Source: Parietaria judaica (taxonomy: Eukaryota; Streptophyta; Magnoliopsida; Rosales; Urticaceae). Taken from it: a stretch of 64,000 nucleotides of DNA. The stretch spans positions 6,603,501-6,667,500 of the forward strand of contig OX940870.1 of the NCBI GenBank assembly GCA_954871525.1. Reading direction: 5' to 3'. Positions within the stretch are counted from its first letter, which is position 1. Every line of letters starts with the position of its first letter. Below the pieces are notes generated by a model, which made no database searches, was not told the DNA's origin, and saw only the letters and a list, made by a program, of their open reading frames with translations. A program made the position numbers and the translations under genes. Of this stretch, positions 1-11,639 are shown in pieces.

Positions 1-3000
1 ATTTCTTCTATTTGCATTGGGCTTGGAATTCTCTGTAACAAAGGTATCTATGTTCTTGCCTCTAACTTTACACTTACTGATGTAGCGAGAGATTATCGGA
101 AAGAGAGAAACTGCAAAGTCCAGCTCATAAAAGTCGACTTTTTCATTATCAATATCAAACTGTATTACATAATCAAGTCTCTACTGTTCGTACGAAAACG
201 TATGCAAAGGAAGAGGAAGACAAATAATTAAAAAGACAGCAAATAAATAAACCAAATAACGCGAATAAATGACGTAAATAACATAATTATAGAAAGTAAA
301 TAATCATAATAAAAGCTAATTATAAAGACTCAAATCAGCACTATAATGGCGCCAATTAAGATCGCCAAAATCCGGGCTCCCATGCGATCCATGCACACGT
401 CATTTCCGGCGCGTCGGTCCCACGCCTCTATCACTTACCCTTCTCATTGAACATATTTGAGCTGTTATTGTGCATTATTAGTGAAATATCGTTATTACAT
501 GCTGTAGCTTAAAGTGGTTCGAGCAGTTGCAGTTCTGGGAGGTTTGCTTCAAATTTTCCTCTTCATGTGCCTTTGTGGGATTACAGCATCGGTATATTCT
601 CCGCTCCTGGTGAACTCGTTTATTTATATGTATATATTATTTTCCCATATTTTACTTTCTCATACTTTATTGAAAATTACATTCCTGACTCTGCAATACT
701 TGTTCAATGCTATTGCAGCTATGTGGTGGAAAATCTTCAGAGGGGATATTCGTTGGCACGTTTCTTTCAATGTCTTCAACTGCAGTGGTAAACTATAGGC
801 TTAAAACTTATTTTATTTATGCTTGATTTGTTTGCAAATTATTTTGTTGCTGAGAACTTGGAAGCTTGTGTTACAAGGTATTGAAGTTCTTGATGGATAA
901 AAACTCTACAAACGCCCTTCATGGTCAAGTCACAATAGGCACTCTTATCCTGCAGGTTCGTAGGTTTTAACAATTGTGGTAGGAGCAGAGATGTTCTGTC
1001 AATCCTCTCTTTTCTTAAACTCGTTTAGAAATATTCGTTTTCCAGGATTGTGCCGTGGGGTTGCTTTTTGCTTTGCTTCCAGTTCTTGGTGGGACTTCTG
1101 GTGTTCTCCAAGGAGTGATGTCAATGACCAAAGTGTTAGTTTTTCTAACTTTCTCGCACTTTTCATGTGTTGGTCGGGTTTTGGAGTTGAGATATCTGTA
1201 TACTGTAGCTTATGTTTATTTGCTTCTTTATGATTAAGATGTTCATTTTATGACATCAGTTGAACTAATCCTCTACTTTTGACCAGGCTAGTAACATTGA
1301 TTACATTTTTGGCCGTTTTGTCAATAATATCTCGCACTGGCCTCCCTTGGTTACTTAAATTGATGGTCAGCTTATCATCTCAGGTATTTTTATTCTCTTT
1401 TATGAAATGCAAATTAAAAGGATCATTTGCTATTACAATAATAAGTTTTATGCATGCAGACGAATGAACTTTATCAATTGGCATCGGTGGCATTCTGCTT
1501 GCTTGTAGCTTGGGTTTGTCATTCTTCCAAATACTTTATTGTATTCTGATTCGCTTTTCATTAAGTTCCTAGATTTAGTTCTGATCCAAAATATAGTGTT
1601 TGATTAACTGGTTTTATGATTGCAGTGTAGTGATAAGCTGGGACTAAGTCTTGAACTTGGCTCGTTTGCTGCCGGGGTGATGATAGCCACAACCGATCTT
1701 GCTCCACACACACTTGAACAAGTGAGATCTCCGTCTTTCAAATCACGTTGATGATCACTTTGTTTGACTTCCATGACAATCAAGACTTATGCAGTCTCTT
1801 CGTAAGTGCAGATAGAACCCATTCGCAACCTTTTTGCTGCACTTTTCCTTGCAAGCATAGGGATGCTCATCCACGTTCAGTTCCTCTGGAACCACGTGGA
1901 CATATTGCTAGCTTCCGTTATATTAGTCATAATTGTGAAAACAGTCGTCATCGCCACGGTGGTGAAGGGATTCCGTTACAACAACAAAACTGCACTTCTG
2001 GTAGGATTTCATATAACATTTCTTTACAAGCCTTGCCAAGTGATGAAATGCTTTACAGTTCGATTACGCTTCATGAATAGGTCGGAATGTCTCTGGCACA
2101 AATTGGAGAATTCGCTTTCGTTCTTCTCAGTCGCGCTTCAAACCTTAAGCTAGTTGAGGTTAGTGCTGTAATTCCTTCCATTAACATTGCTTCCTGTTAA
2201 TTAGCTCCATATCCTAGATAACGATTTTATTAAAATTGTTTGCAATTTTTACGGATGAATGTTACATGTGTAACATTATTAGAAATAATTAGGGGGTATC
2301 TGATTATGTTATTTAAGCTATTTTAATAGTCTCGTGGTTTATTATATTATTTAATTATGCTTAGGGTTTGGTACATTTTGTTTGAAGGTTTTGACCCGTC
2401 TTGTTACGTGGTAACGTTTGGTATATTTTAAGAGACCTTAGAAGCTAATGAGAAAGATAACCAATAACCATTTACGAAAAGCATAATCTCTCACAAAAAT
2501 AGGAAATTGTGTTTGTGAAGGTTGGCGAAGCTCTCGTTTTGAGATCGGATTTTGTGTTCGTAACAACGAAACTTTATTGTTTTCAGGGGAAACTGTATCT
2601 GCTGCTTCTTGGTACCACAGCGCTTAGTCTGGTACGAACTCAGCCTGTTTCAGTGCTTAATTGAAAGAAAAAATAAAAGAACGAAGTAGTTCAGTCTCTG
2701 ACGATTTTGTGACATTCTGAAAACCTGCAGGTAACTACTCCATTGCTCTTCAAGCTGATACCGGCAGTGGTTCGTCTCGGTGTGCTCTTGCGGTGGTTTA
2801 CAGCCGATAGTTTGGTCGAGGTAGGCTTTTCGCTCTCCTTCCTGCTTCTGATATACTTTCTAGAATTTGTGTGATTTGCATTCATCACGTTGTAGCAATT
2901 TCCTCCATGTCCGTTACACAATTGACGGGTTGAGTATATTGAGTCATGCGCTATTCGATACTATTGTATAAGTGATAATTGATGATTTTTTTTCTCGAAC

Positions 3001-3097
3001 GTCGTGAGCTCAGACGGTTTTCAAAGGCGAGAACCTCAGATCGGACAGCGGGAAGCAACGTGTTATCTTAATGGTGCAAGAAGACCATGATTCTTGA
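1..3097 (+). CDS. KEA: K+ efflux antiporter, KEA4/5/6 type (3' part; 5' end outside window)
   Basis: This is a cation:proton antiporter of the CPA2 family, plant KEA4/5/6 clade. Family members exchange K+ for H+ in Golgi, trans-Golgi and prevacuolar membranes. Thirteen exons can be joined in frame: 1-43, 508-591, 719-787, 878-955, 1046-1134, 1287-1383, 1460-1513, 1626-1721, 1812-2000, 2081-2158, 2587-2631, 2731-2820 and 3014-3097 (TGA). All introns are GT-AG. About 364 residues are visible. The frame begins inside the exchanger domain (FALGLEFSVTK) and continues through VVRAVAVLGGLLQIF, FLSMSSTAVVLKFLM, DCAVGLLFALLPVLGG, LGSFAAGVMIATTDL, LFLASIGMLIHV and SLAQIGEFAFVLLSR to the hydrophilic C-terminus VQEDHDS. 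These are Na_H_exchanger membrane segments in the usual order. The exon 5/6 junction uses donor GTTAGT and gives a split Val codon. No stop or frameshift is present, so the gene looks functional. Identity is from recalled family sequence; KEA4, 5 and 6 cannot be told apart here. Confidence 0.95.
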
Positions 3098-4170
3098 TGT
3101 TGATTCAGCCTGACTGCCTACCGTTCGAGCTGACGAGGGCATTTTTTTGTTTTGTTTGACTGACCAAATTCCGATCAACAAAATTCAAGCGAATCTCGGT
3201 CGTGGAAAAGAACAGACCGAGACTCACCTAACTGCCGAGAAGAAACTAACCTAACGTTATAAAAAAAAAAATTCTTCTTTCTTTCCACTGCGTGATCTCA
3301 TTCTTTTCCAGTGTAATATATGGTTTTCACGGTGTAATTTGATAAGATATACGGTATATGGCTCCTCAAAAGTGTAAGTTTTCGACATGCTTCGTCTCCA
3401 ATTTCGTCATACGGTATTGAAAAAAGCATTTCCTTCATTAATCCCGAACTCAATAAGATTATATTTGAGTAGGCATAGTAATCGAACTCAGAGGCTGTTT
3501 GTGGACTGCGATTAGCGTAGTTGAATGTTCATTGTTTGTCTGTTATATGGCACATTCATGTTAAATTGATTATTCAAAAAGTCATTTTCAACGCTTTAAA
3601 ACATGAATTTCACGCTAAATTTTGTGCGATCATTATTAAAAGGGATCCCTTATTAAAAATAGTGGAATAAATAATTCACGAAATTGATGAACTGGCAATG
3701 CTAATCAAACACCGGACAGCCTGGAATTTTTCACGTGGAAATTGTGCGTGTCTTTTTTTCTTCCCTAAATAATATAATCTTTTTTTAAAAATAATAATAA
3801 TGAATCAATAATATAATCTTTGGTTGCTCATATGTCACTGTCCCTCCAAAGAACGGACAAACAATCGAATCTCTTCTATGTTTCTTATCATTTTCTACGT
3901 AAACCAATTTTATTATAAATATAAATTGGTTTTAAGCTTCTATTGATGTATGCATTGTTAAGACATATTTTCTCGTTTTAGCAAGATTATTATGTGAAGA
4001 GCGTAAAATGTGGGAAAGTAAAGAGCCCCGAGACTTTTTGTTTACGCATTTCGGACTATCCTTTGTGGATAACTTACTTCTGGATGACACTCACCCAGAG
4101 TAATCAACTAAGAGATTACTAGAGATTATTACAAACACTAATACATATGGACTCAAAGCATAAAAGAATG
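3098..4170. other. 3' flank of KEA gene and AT-rich intergenic DNA
   Basis: The first roughly 250 bases are probably the KEA 3' UTR: AT-rich, with an A-run near 3259. The remainder shows no ORF of note, no matching repeat in the window and no RNA gene that I can recognise. Confidence 0.5.
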
Positions 4171-4625
4171 GGGCAAATAGCCAAATAGCGAAACTTCAAA
4201 CTCTAATTAGCCAAATAGCCAATGTTTTAATTAATATTGCCACCAATTAACCACGTTAATAAATCACGAAAGGCCGGATTACCCTTGTCTTAACGTGGTT
4301 AATTTGTTTTAAAAAAATTGTTTTTTTTGTTAAAATTTCAATCACGATTTTTTATTTATAAACAAATTAACTCCGTTAATACACGTTAATAAACGTATTA
4401 ATGTGGTTAATTTGTTTAAAAATAAATTATTTTTTTTAGAAAAAAAAAATTGTTAAAACTTTAATCACGATGTTTTATTTTTTAAACAAATTAACTCCGT
4501 TAATACACGTTAATAAACGTATTAACAAAAAGGAAATATGTTATTAAATAACCATTTGGCTATTATGCAAAGAAAAAAGAAAGGTTGGCTATTTGGCTAA
4601 TCAAACATTTCAATTTGGCTATACC
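4171..4625. repeat. Inverted-repeat element (AGCCAAATAGCC ends) with internal tandem duplication
   Basis: The left end (about 4175-4224) and the reverse complement of the right end (about 4583-4625) share a stretch built on TTAGCCAAATAGCCAA, as expected for a small foldback or TIR element. Inside, a unit starting ATCACGA (4341 and 4464) and running through AACTCCGTTAATACACG and TAATAAACGTATTAA occurs twice with a period of about 123 bases. I could not find a convincing target duplication, so the boundaries are approximate. Confidence 0.45.
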
Positions 4626-4763
4626 ATGCAATATCTCTAAAGAATTTCCCCTTATTGTTACACCAACAGCTTCGACATCCAACACTTGAACTCTTAATGA
4701 TCGCAAGATCCCCAAGCACCACCTAGCAGCGAACTTCCCGTTCTTATTCACTTCACTCGTTAA
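4563..4763 (-). other. Unidentified exon-like reading frame overlapping the inverted repeat
   Basis: The minus-strand frame is open for about 65 codons and contains GKFAARWCLGILRSLRVQVL and VEAVGVTIRGNSLEILHGI, which look more protein-like than surrounding noise. Upstream the frame closes with TGA, and downstream it runs into the inverted repeat. It has no ATG of its own. It could be an old gene fragment or chance. I do not recognise a family. Confidence 0.2.
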
Positions 4764-6287
4764 TAGTCAGTTGCCTTCTCCTGAAGATTTTCTCAGAATA
4801 TCTCTATAAGCGCTATCGGATGACACCTTAATATATAGCGGGGACTAGTAGGAGTTGTGCGGTGAATCTCTTCCGCCTTAATGCAAGATATAACTCCTTG
4901 ATTCTCTCCTCTGCAAGGCAATCATGTGCAATTATCGTCTTTCATTCCAGCACATAATTCTACAATCAATACGGAAAGATGTTGACTCAATCAAACCTTG
5001 ATTGACGATTCGCACGAACTGAGACATGTGCGTCTTAAAAGACCGTTATGACTTATAACAACATATATGACGATAAATTTTTATAAATAGACCAACACTC
5101 AATAATAATATAATTAATAATAAAATCGTAAAATTCATCATCTAACATACATAATCTTTTAATCAACCTCTTCTTCTGCTATCTACTCTAGACGGTTGTT
5201 TTCTGTGAAAAATACAGAACACAAAGGACAAAAACAGAAATAAATACGAAAATGAAAAGAGAAAAAAATAAAAACAAAAAACTAGTGCCGACAATATTGA
5301 AAGCAAATTAAGGGCTAAAAGGTCCCCAAGTGGGCATTATTGTGTAATAAATGGCTCTTTGGTGTAAGACAACATTATGGTCACTATCTCTGAATAGAGG
5401 ACAAATTATTCCTATTTTTTCAATATATATTAATTTTCTTATTCGGCTAAGATATTTGGGTTGATATATATATATATATATATGTGTGTGTGTACACCTT
5501 TCTCCTTCACAAATTTGACAACCTCTAAACGGCCACTTGAACAAAATACCCACTCCTCAAAGTCAATATGTTTAAATATTTTTCACGTGTTATATATACA
5601 TTCATATGTTAATCAGCAAACATAAGAAGAAAAAAAATATATCAGAGCGTTTAACCATAAACCGAACTACGTATATGTATATTTATATTTATATACACAC
5701 ACATATCATATATGTGGATGTGGTATAGGGATATTGGAGTAGGTACTAGGATTCGAGTTATTTAGCGTAAGTTCATGACGTACGTCTTTTACTAATTCAA
5801 ATATTGATTTGTCTGCTTGTCATGACTCATGAGTGCCCACAACCATTATTATAAACGATACAAGTAGATATACTGAATAACGTTTCCTCAGCAAAGTTGA
5901 GATACAACAATTCCCAACACTCAAAAAAAAAAAAAAAAAAAAAAATCGAATACGAATACGAAAAACCTGAACATAACGACTCTTCTCATGGACTTAAACC
6001 AAAAGATCTTCTTCAAACTGTTTAATCAGTGAGAAACTGGCACATCACATGTATATCTTAAAACTGGTACGTAGATATTTTGGTGTATCAAGCAATAAGG
6101 TCCGTCAAAACTCACTCTATAATATTAGACCAGATACATATCTAAATATAAAGTACGACTCTCTAAGACTAACGATACATATTAATCTTAAATACATGCA
6201 TGATAAAATTCAACAATAAAGGACCAAATCGAATGTCCACATGGAACGATAATTTACTTTCCTGTTGACCTAATTGCATGGAGATCG
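4764..6287. other. Intergenic, AT-rich, microsatellites
   Basis: There is no supported gene. A (TA)n(TG)n tract lies at about 5462-5494 and an A-run at about 5922-5945. Short ORFs here have low-complexity translations. The right end is the 3' flank of the minus-strand MYB gene. Confidence 0.5.
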
Positions 6288-6446
6288 TCAAAGCTTGAGA
6301 AGGGTCGAAGGAAGTGAGCACGTTTGCTTTGGAGAATAACCCAATTGATTAAAGCTTGTAATACTTTTCGTCATGGGAGTTTCTATCAGCTTTGAAATGT
6401 TTGCATTTACCATTTCCAGTTCTGAGAGTTTATGGTATCTTCCAAC
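6288..6446 (-). other. Possible alternative 3' exon of the MYB gene
   Basis: Downstream of the exon 2 stop, the minus strand has a pyrimidine-rich acceptor (TTTTCTTTGTAG) followed by 52 open codons and TGA. The peptide begins VGRYHKLSELEMVNANIS. The frame is open from the acceptor base. No strong donor is visible in exon 2, so use of this exon is uncertain. Confidence 0.3.
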
Positions 6447-6483
6447 CTACAAAGAAAATTAAGTAACATCAAGGGGTTATATG

Positions 6484-7197
6484 TCATGAATAATCTATTC
6501 CGTCGAAGAAAACAAAAAAGTAAGCGGAGATTCCGTTTTCTGCAAACGGAAACGGGAGTTCCACGGAAGAAGCTAAATTAATTACATCGAAAAGGCTGGG
6601 AAGAGAATTCGCTCTGTTGACGAGGGCATCGTGTCGAAGAAAGTACTTCTGTGCGTGGCTAGCGATTTGCGTCGCAGTTCTGGTGGTCACAAAATCCCTA
6701 GCAATGCCTCTCCAATCACCTTTTCCTAACTTGTCCAATCCAATCAAGAACTTCTTGTGCTCTTCTTCGCTCCATGCCACGCCTATTTTACGCCATTTTG
6801 AGCAATAAATTAGAAAAAAGAAATGCTTTATTCCATTGATAAAGTTTTATGTAGATGTCAAATAAGTGCTAGTTCCGCGGTTGAGTCTTTGAACATCTAT
6901 CCTTGAGATGCAACATTCGAGCCCCTAAACATAGAAACTGAAGGAGGAAAAACGCTTACGAAAATACCGACCTTTTCTTCTCTCTTGACTGGTGATACCA
7001 CTATTTACAGGCTTAGACGACGATGAAGAAGAAGAGTCATTTGAGTGATCGAAGCTCTCCAGTACGTTAAAGCTCTTCGAGCGGTCGAGTTGGACTCCGA
7101 AGAGCTTAAAACGACCGCCTAAAACGTGTCGTCTCCGAGAGCTACACGTCCTTGCATTGTGTCCAACTTTCCCACAGTGCGAGCACTTTCTCCCCAT
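6484..7197 (-). CDS. MYB-related transcription factor, SHAQKYF class with N-terminal zinc knuckle
   Basis: This is a single-repeat MYB (R1-type) DNA-binding protein, presumably nuclear and acting on I-box/TATCCA-like sites as in KUA1/MYBS3 relatives. Exon 1 is 7197-6972 and exon 2 is 6782-6484; joining them gives 174 residues. Visible features in order: CX2CX4HX4C zinc knuckle (C5, C8, H13, C18); KLFGV at 31-35, matching the (R/K)LFGV repression motif; a Ser run at about 55-61; and a MYB repeat from W79 with W99 and SHAQKYF at 117-123. A PSLFDV stretch follows, as in relatives. The intron donor is GTCGGT, which is weak but is the only one giving the conserved K-G-V-A-W junction. The closest recalled type is Arabidopsis At5g61620, which is longer. 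The protein ends soon after the MYB repeat unless a further exon (6446-6288) is used. Confidence 0.88.
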
Positions 7198-7755
7198 ACT
7201 ATTCTCACCCTGACAAACCCTAATATAGCATCCACCTTCAACCCTAAAAAACCAAACCTTAATACTTAAGACTTGACGTGCTTTGAGGTCTATAAATAAT
7301 ATGCACTGATATATATATGTATATAATATATAAGACTATAATTATAATTAACAACTACGGATGAATAATCTAGTAAGAAAGTCGCTATAGATAGTTGGTT
7401 GGAGTTATTGACCCTATAAGGATAAAACAAGGTCATCCTGCAAAAAGGAGATTATTTTTATGTATGTAATACGTGTAGGACCTCTGTATTATCACTATAT
7501 ATATCCGTATTATCACTATATATAAAAATATGTTTATGTGAATGAGTAGGACCTCTGGTTCACAAACGACAACAAGTATTATCGTTACATCTACCATGAA
7601 AAAAGTAGTGTACTATAGTTAAATCTCCCTAAAAGAAATTACTGTTACATCGTCCGTACTTATGTATGAGTCGTTCTATTACCTTATTATTACAACTTAC
7701 AAGTGCAATAGTTTTTTTTAGGTAAATCATTACTATATAGAGAAAATTAAGGAGA
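7198..7755. promoter_or_regulatory. Upstream flank of the MYB gene
   Basis: This is AT-rich DNA between the MYB start codon and the copia element. It must hold the MYB promoter and leader. I can point only to TATATA stretches (about 7310-7330 and 7496-7525) and no specific factor site. The copia insertion begins about 560 bases upstream of the MYB ATG. Confidence 0.4.
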
Positions 7756-7760
7756 TCCCA

Positions 7761-8030
7761 TGATAAAACAATAAAAAGACCTCGATAGAATTCTTGAAAT
7801 TTCAGTTGCTTTATTTATTACGGAATTACATATATATATATGCACATTGATATAACAATAAAATGCATAACAGAAGCCAAAATATATGGGTTAGTCAAAA
7901 CTATGTAACAATATCTACACGATATAATTGGGATAAGAAGAAAACTAAACTAAAACTCCTACTTGCACGTGAGCAGCTCTGTCCACCAGAAGACTCGGTA
8001 AACTGGACTTCACGCTTTTATTCTTCAACA
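7761..8030 (-). repeat. 3' LTR of copia element 1
   Basis: 270 bases, starting TGATAAAACA and ending TTCTTCAACA on the plus strand. It is nearly identical to 11640-11906. Confidence 0.95.
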
Positions 8031-8041
8031 CCCTCCCTCAA
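8031..8041 (-). promoter_or_regulatory. Polypurine tract of copia element 1
   Basis: The minus strand reads TTGAGGGAGGG immediately before the 3' LTR, the expected position for the plus-strand primer. Confidence 0.85.
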
Positions 8042-8424
8042 GTTGGAGCCGGGAGAGAAATGTCGAGCACACCCAACTTGCAAAGTAGTCTCTTAAAACT
8101 ATCAACACCAAGCGGTTTTGTGAAGATATCCGCTAATTGGTCGCTCGAGCGAAGATAAGACGGATATATGAGTCCGGAGATGATCTTTTCCCGAACGAAA
8201 TGACAATCTATTTCGATATGCTTCGTTCGTTCATGAAATACAGGATTACCAGCAATGTGAATAGCGGCTTGGCTATCACAATGTATCGTTGTTGGTGCAG
8301 ATGGCGGGAAACCAAGTTCGGCTAAAAGTGAATGAAGCCATTGTATTTCAGAATTGACCGCAGCAAGAGAACGGTACTCGGCTTCAGCGGATGATCGAGA
8401 AACAGTAGGTTGTTTCTTTTATTT

Positions 8425-9978
8425 TCATGATATAGGACTAGAACCAAGCATGGTAAAATAGCCGGTAGTAGAGCGTCGAGTGATAGGACATCCAGCCCAA
8501 TCAGAATCGGCAAATCCAACAAGAGAAATGGAACTAGATGCCGATAAGAACAAACCTTTACCAAGAGAACCTTTAAGATAACGAAGGACTCTATATGCGG
8601 TATCGAGATGGGAAGAGTGGGGATTTTGCATAAATTGACTAAGATTATTGACGGCATATTGAATATCAGGACAGGTGACAGTAAGATATAATAAGCGACC
8701 GATGAGACGACGATAAAGAGATGGATTTGGCAATGGATTACCTTGGTCGGGAAGTAGGCGGAGATTTTGTTCCATCGAAAACGGTGATGTACGAGATCCT
8801 AGCATTCCAGAATCGTTTAAAATGTCGAGAGTATATTTGCGCTGACATAGAAATAATCCCTTCTTGGAACGAGAGACTTCGATGCCAAGAAAATAACGAA
8901 GAGGCCCGAGATCTTTAATAGAGAAATATTTTGCGAGGAATTGTTTTTTTTTTGGAAATAAAATCATCATTATTTCATGTGACAATAATATCATCCACAT
9001 AAACAAGAACAAATACCGAGATTTTGTTACGAATATACGTAAAAAGGCTATAATCAGAAACGGATTGACGAAAACCTTATTTTATTAAGGTGGAAGAAAA
9101 TTTAGAGAACCATTGACGAGAGGCTTGATTTAGTCCGTAAATATATTTATGGAGCTTGCAAACACGATTATCGTTATGATGTGAAAGACCGGGGGGAAGC
9201 TTCATGAAAACTTCCTCATAGAGATCTCCTTGTAAGAAGGCATATTATTGACATCTAATTGATGAAGAGACCAATTTTTAATGGCCGCAATAGATAGAAG
9301 AAGACGAACACTAACCAATTTAGCTACCGGAGCAAATGTATCATGATAGTCGATTCCTTCAATTTGCGTGTAGCCTTTTGCAACTAAGCGTGCTTTATAC
9401 CATTTGATAGATCCATCATAACGATATTTGATTTTATAAACCCATTTACAACCAATTGCTATTTGATCGGGTGGTAATGAGCAAAGTGACCATGTTTTAT
9501 TTGATTCAAGAGCACGAAGCTCCGCGGACATCGCATCACGCCAGACGAAAGATTTTATAGCTTGAGAGTAAGTTCGAGGCTCTTTATGGTCAATGACCTT
9601 GGACAGAAATGAGCGATGAGAAGAACTAAACTTTTTCAAAGAAAAATATTGGGATAAAGGAAAAGAAGTTATAGATGGGCGCGAAACACTGCATACATAA
9701 TCACTAAGACGAGATGGTGGTCTTTGAATTCTTTTAGAATGATCAGGATTAACGGGTTCTGGAGAAGCTTGACTAGCAGTATTATCCTCATGTGAAGAGA
9801 TATGAGAATCAACATGAATAGAAGGCGTAGTATCATTAATAGGTATTGTTGAATCACTTTGTGATAATGGTGGTATTACTGGTAAAATATCATCCAGAGG
9901 AGTGATTGAAATGTCATTTGATTGACAAGGAGAACTATCTTTATATGGAAAAAATAGATTCGTGAAAAATAACGTCAT
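8425..9978 (-). pseudogene. copia 1 reverse transcriptase / RNase H remnant
   Basis: RVT_2-type reverse transcriptase is spread over shifted frames. 9978-9202 holds the linker and RT start (NKTWSLCSLP, GCKWVYKIKYRYDGS, KARLVAKGYTQ, LDVNN), then a frameshift. The YVDD catalytic motif survives near 8990-9000 but is followed by an in-frame TGA. 9012-8425 gives DLGPLRYFLGIEVSRSKKG and the RNase H start FADSDWAGCP. Downstream, to about 8042, RNase H residues are recognisable but broken by stops. Confidence 0.9.
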
Positions 9979-10942
9979 GTGAAACTATGATGTTACCAGT
10001 AAAAGGGTCGTAAATTCTATATCCCTTTTGACCATAAGGGTAACCGACAAACATATATGGTTTACCTCGAGCATCAAATTTATTTTTGATATGCATGTTT
10101 TTGGCAAAACATAACCAACCAAAAACACGCAAAGATGAATATGAAGGAGCTTGTCCAAATAATATTTCATGAGGAGATTTGAAATTCAAAATTTGCGAGG
10201 GTAATTTATTTATGAGATACGCAGCAGTGAGAATACATTCTCCCCAAAATGATATAGGAAGATTTGCTTGGAATCGTAATGAGCGAGCGACATCAAGTAA
10301 GTGACGATGTTTACGTTCTACTATCCCATTTTGTTGGGGAGTGGCAACACAACTTCGTTGATGGATAATGCCATGAGCATGAAACCAATTTTTAAAATCC
10401 GATGAGAGAAACTTGGTGCCGTTGTCGGAGCGAAGCACTTGAAGTTGCGGAATAAAAATACCACCAAGGCCCGAAAGAATAGTTGAAACTGCTAATTTAA
10501 ATTGTCGATTAACTTGATTACAAAAATGTGTCATCATATGAAAAGTTTAAGACTTGGTGTTCATTAAATAAATCCAAGTGCATCTAGAGTAATCATCCAC
10601 AATCGTAAGAAAAAACCGAGAACCATTTTTAGACGGAACATTAAATGGTCCCCAAATATCAACATGAAGTAATTCAAAACATATCGAGGAACGAGATATA
10701 CTTTGCGGAAACGAGTGACGAGATTGTTTAGCTTGAGGGCAAACATCACAAATGAAATTTTTATTCGCGGATATATCCGAAAAATTATTGACAAGGAATT
10801 GAAATCTAGAAGTACTTGGGTGACCAAGGCATGAGTGCCAAAGATCAAATTTATTTGGAAGCTGAAATGAAAAAACAGAATTCAAATGAGAAGCATCGTC
10901 TAAGTAGTAGAGCCCATGGTGAAGACTACCCCGACCAATCAT
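9941..10942 (-). pseudogene. copia 1 GAG-pre-integrase and integrase remnant
   Basis: 10942-10547 carries GRGSLHHGLYYLDD, WHSCLGHPS, a CX2C-like zinc segment and the core LLHVDIWGPF with DDYSR. A break then shifts to 10537-9941, which carries LRSDNGTKFLS, ATPQQNGIVERKHRHLL and RVFGWLCFAKN. Catalytic D, D and E positions (DIWG, SDNG, VERKH) are all still visible, but the reading frame is interrupted between them. Confidence 0.9.
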
Positions 10943-10989
10943 CTTCTTCTTTAGATGGTCCTGAAATAGAACCTAAGTAGCAGAGAAAG

Positions 10990-11526
10990 TCACATGACAA
11001 TTAAGTTGTTTCGATAATTGTGAAACAGATAACAAATTGAATTTGAAGGATGGAGTTGTGAAACATAATGAAACAGCCATACCTTGAGCTGGGTGAAATA
11101 TAATGAAACAGTCATACCTTCTTGTTTGAGAGAATAGATCGAGTGTTTGAGTTGATAAATTTTGGGCGCATTTGACTGAGAAAATCGCTCTTTGAGATCT
11201 GTCCAAATCTGGGCAGCAGTGTCGAAATAGAGGATGCTTGGCCTGATTTCCGGAGAGACGGAATTGAGTATCCAACTGCCGACGAGATCATTGCAGCGTT
11301 CCCAATTGCCAATATCATTCTCCTTAGTTGGCTTTGGTAATGAACCGTCGACGAAGGCGTATTTACTCTTTGCCCGCAGCGCCATTGTTATGGCGCGATT
11401 TCAAGAACCATAATTATCACCCGTTAGAAGAGGCGTAACGAGGACAGTGGACGGGCTATCGGAATGATGGATAGCATAAGGATCAGATTTTCCTTGACCG
11501 AGATCAGACTTTCCTTCGACAGACAT
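10990..11526 (-). pseudogene. copia 1 gag N-terminus, broken
   Basis: Gag probably begins at the ATG at 11526 (MSVEGKSDLGQ). The conserved Trp after GDNY is replaced by a TGA at 11403-11401. The frame continues MALRAKSKYAFVDGSLPKP, NDLVGSWILNS and DLKERFSQSN to EGMTVSLYFTQLK. Sequence then jumps to the end of protease (PSFKFNLLSVSQLSKQL), so the rest of gag, the CCHC knuckle and most of protease are gone. Confidence 0.85.
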
Positions 11527-11628
11527 GATAACTGAATAAAAGAGGAATGAGATAAGAGAGGAATCCGAATATTAATACAAAACGAAAGCAATAAAAAAAA
11601 AACAGAAGCAATGATCGATTACTCAGTA

Positions 11629-11639
11629 CTCTGATACCA
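11629..11639 (-). promoter_or_regulatory. Primer-binding site of copia element 1
   Basis: The minus strand reads TGGTATCAGAG directly after the 5' LTR. It is complementary to the 3' end of plant initiator methionine tRNA. Confidence 0.95.
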
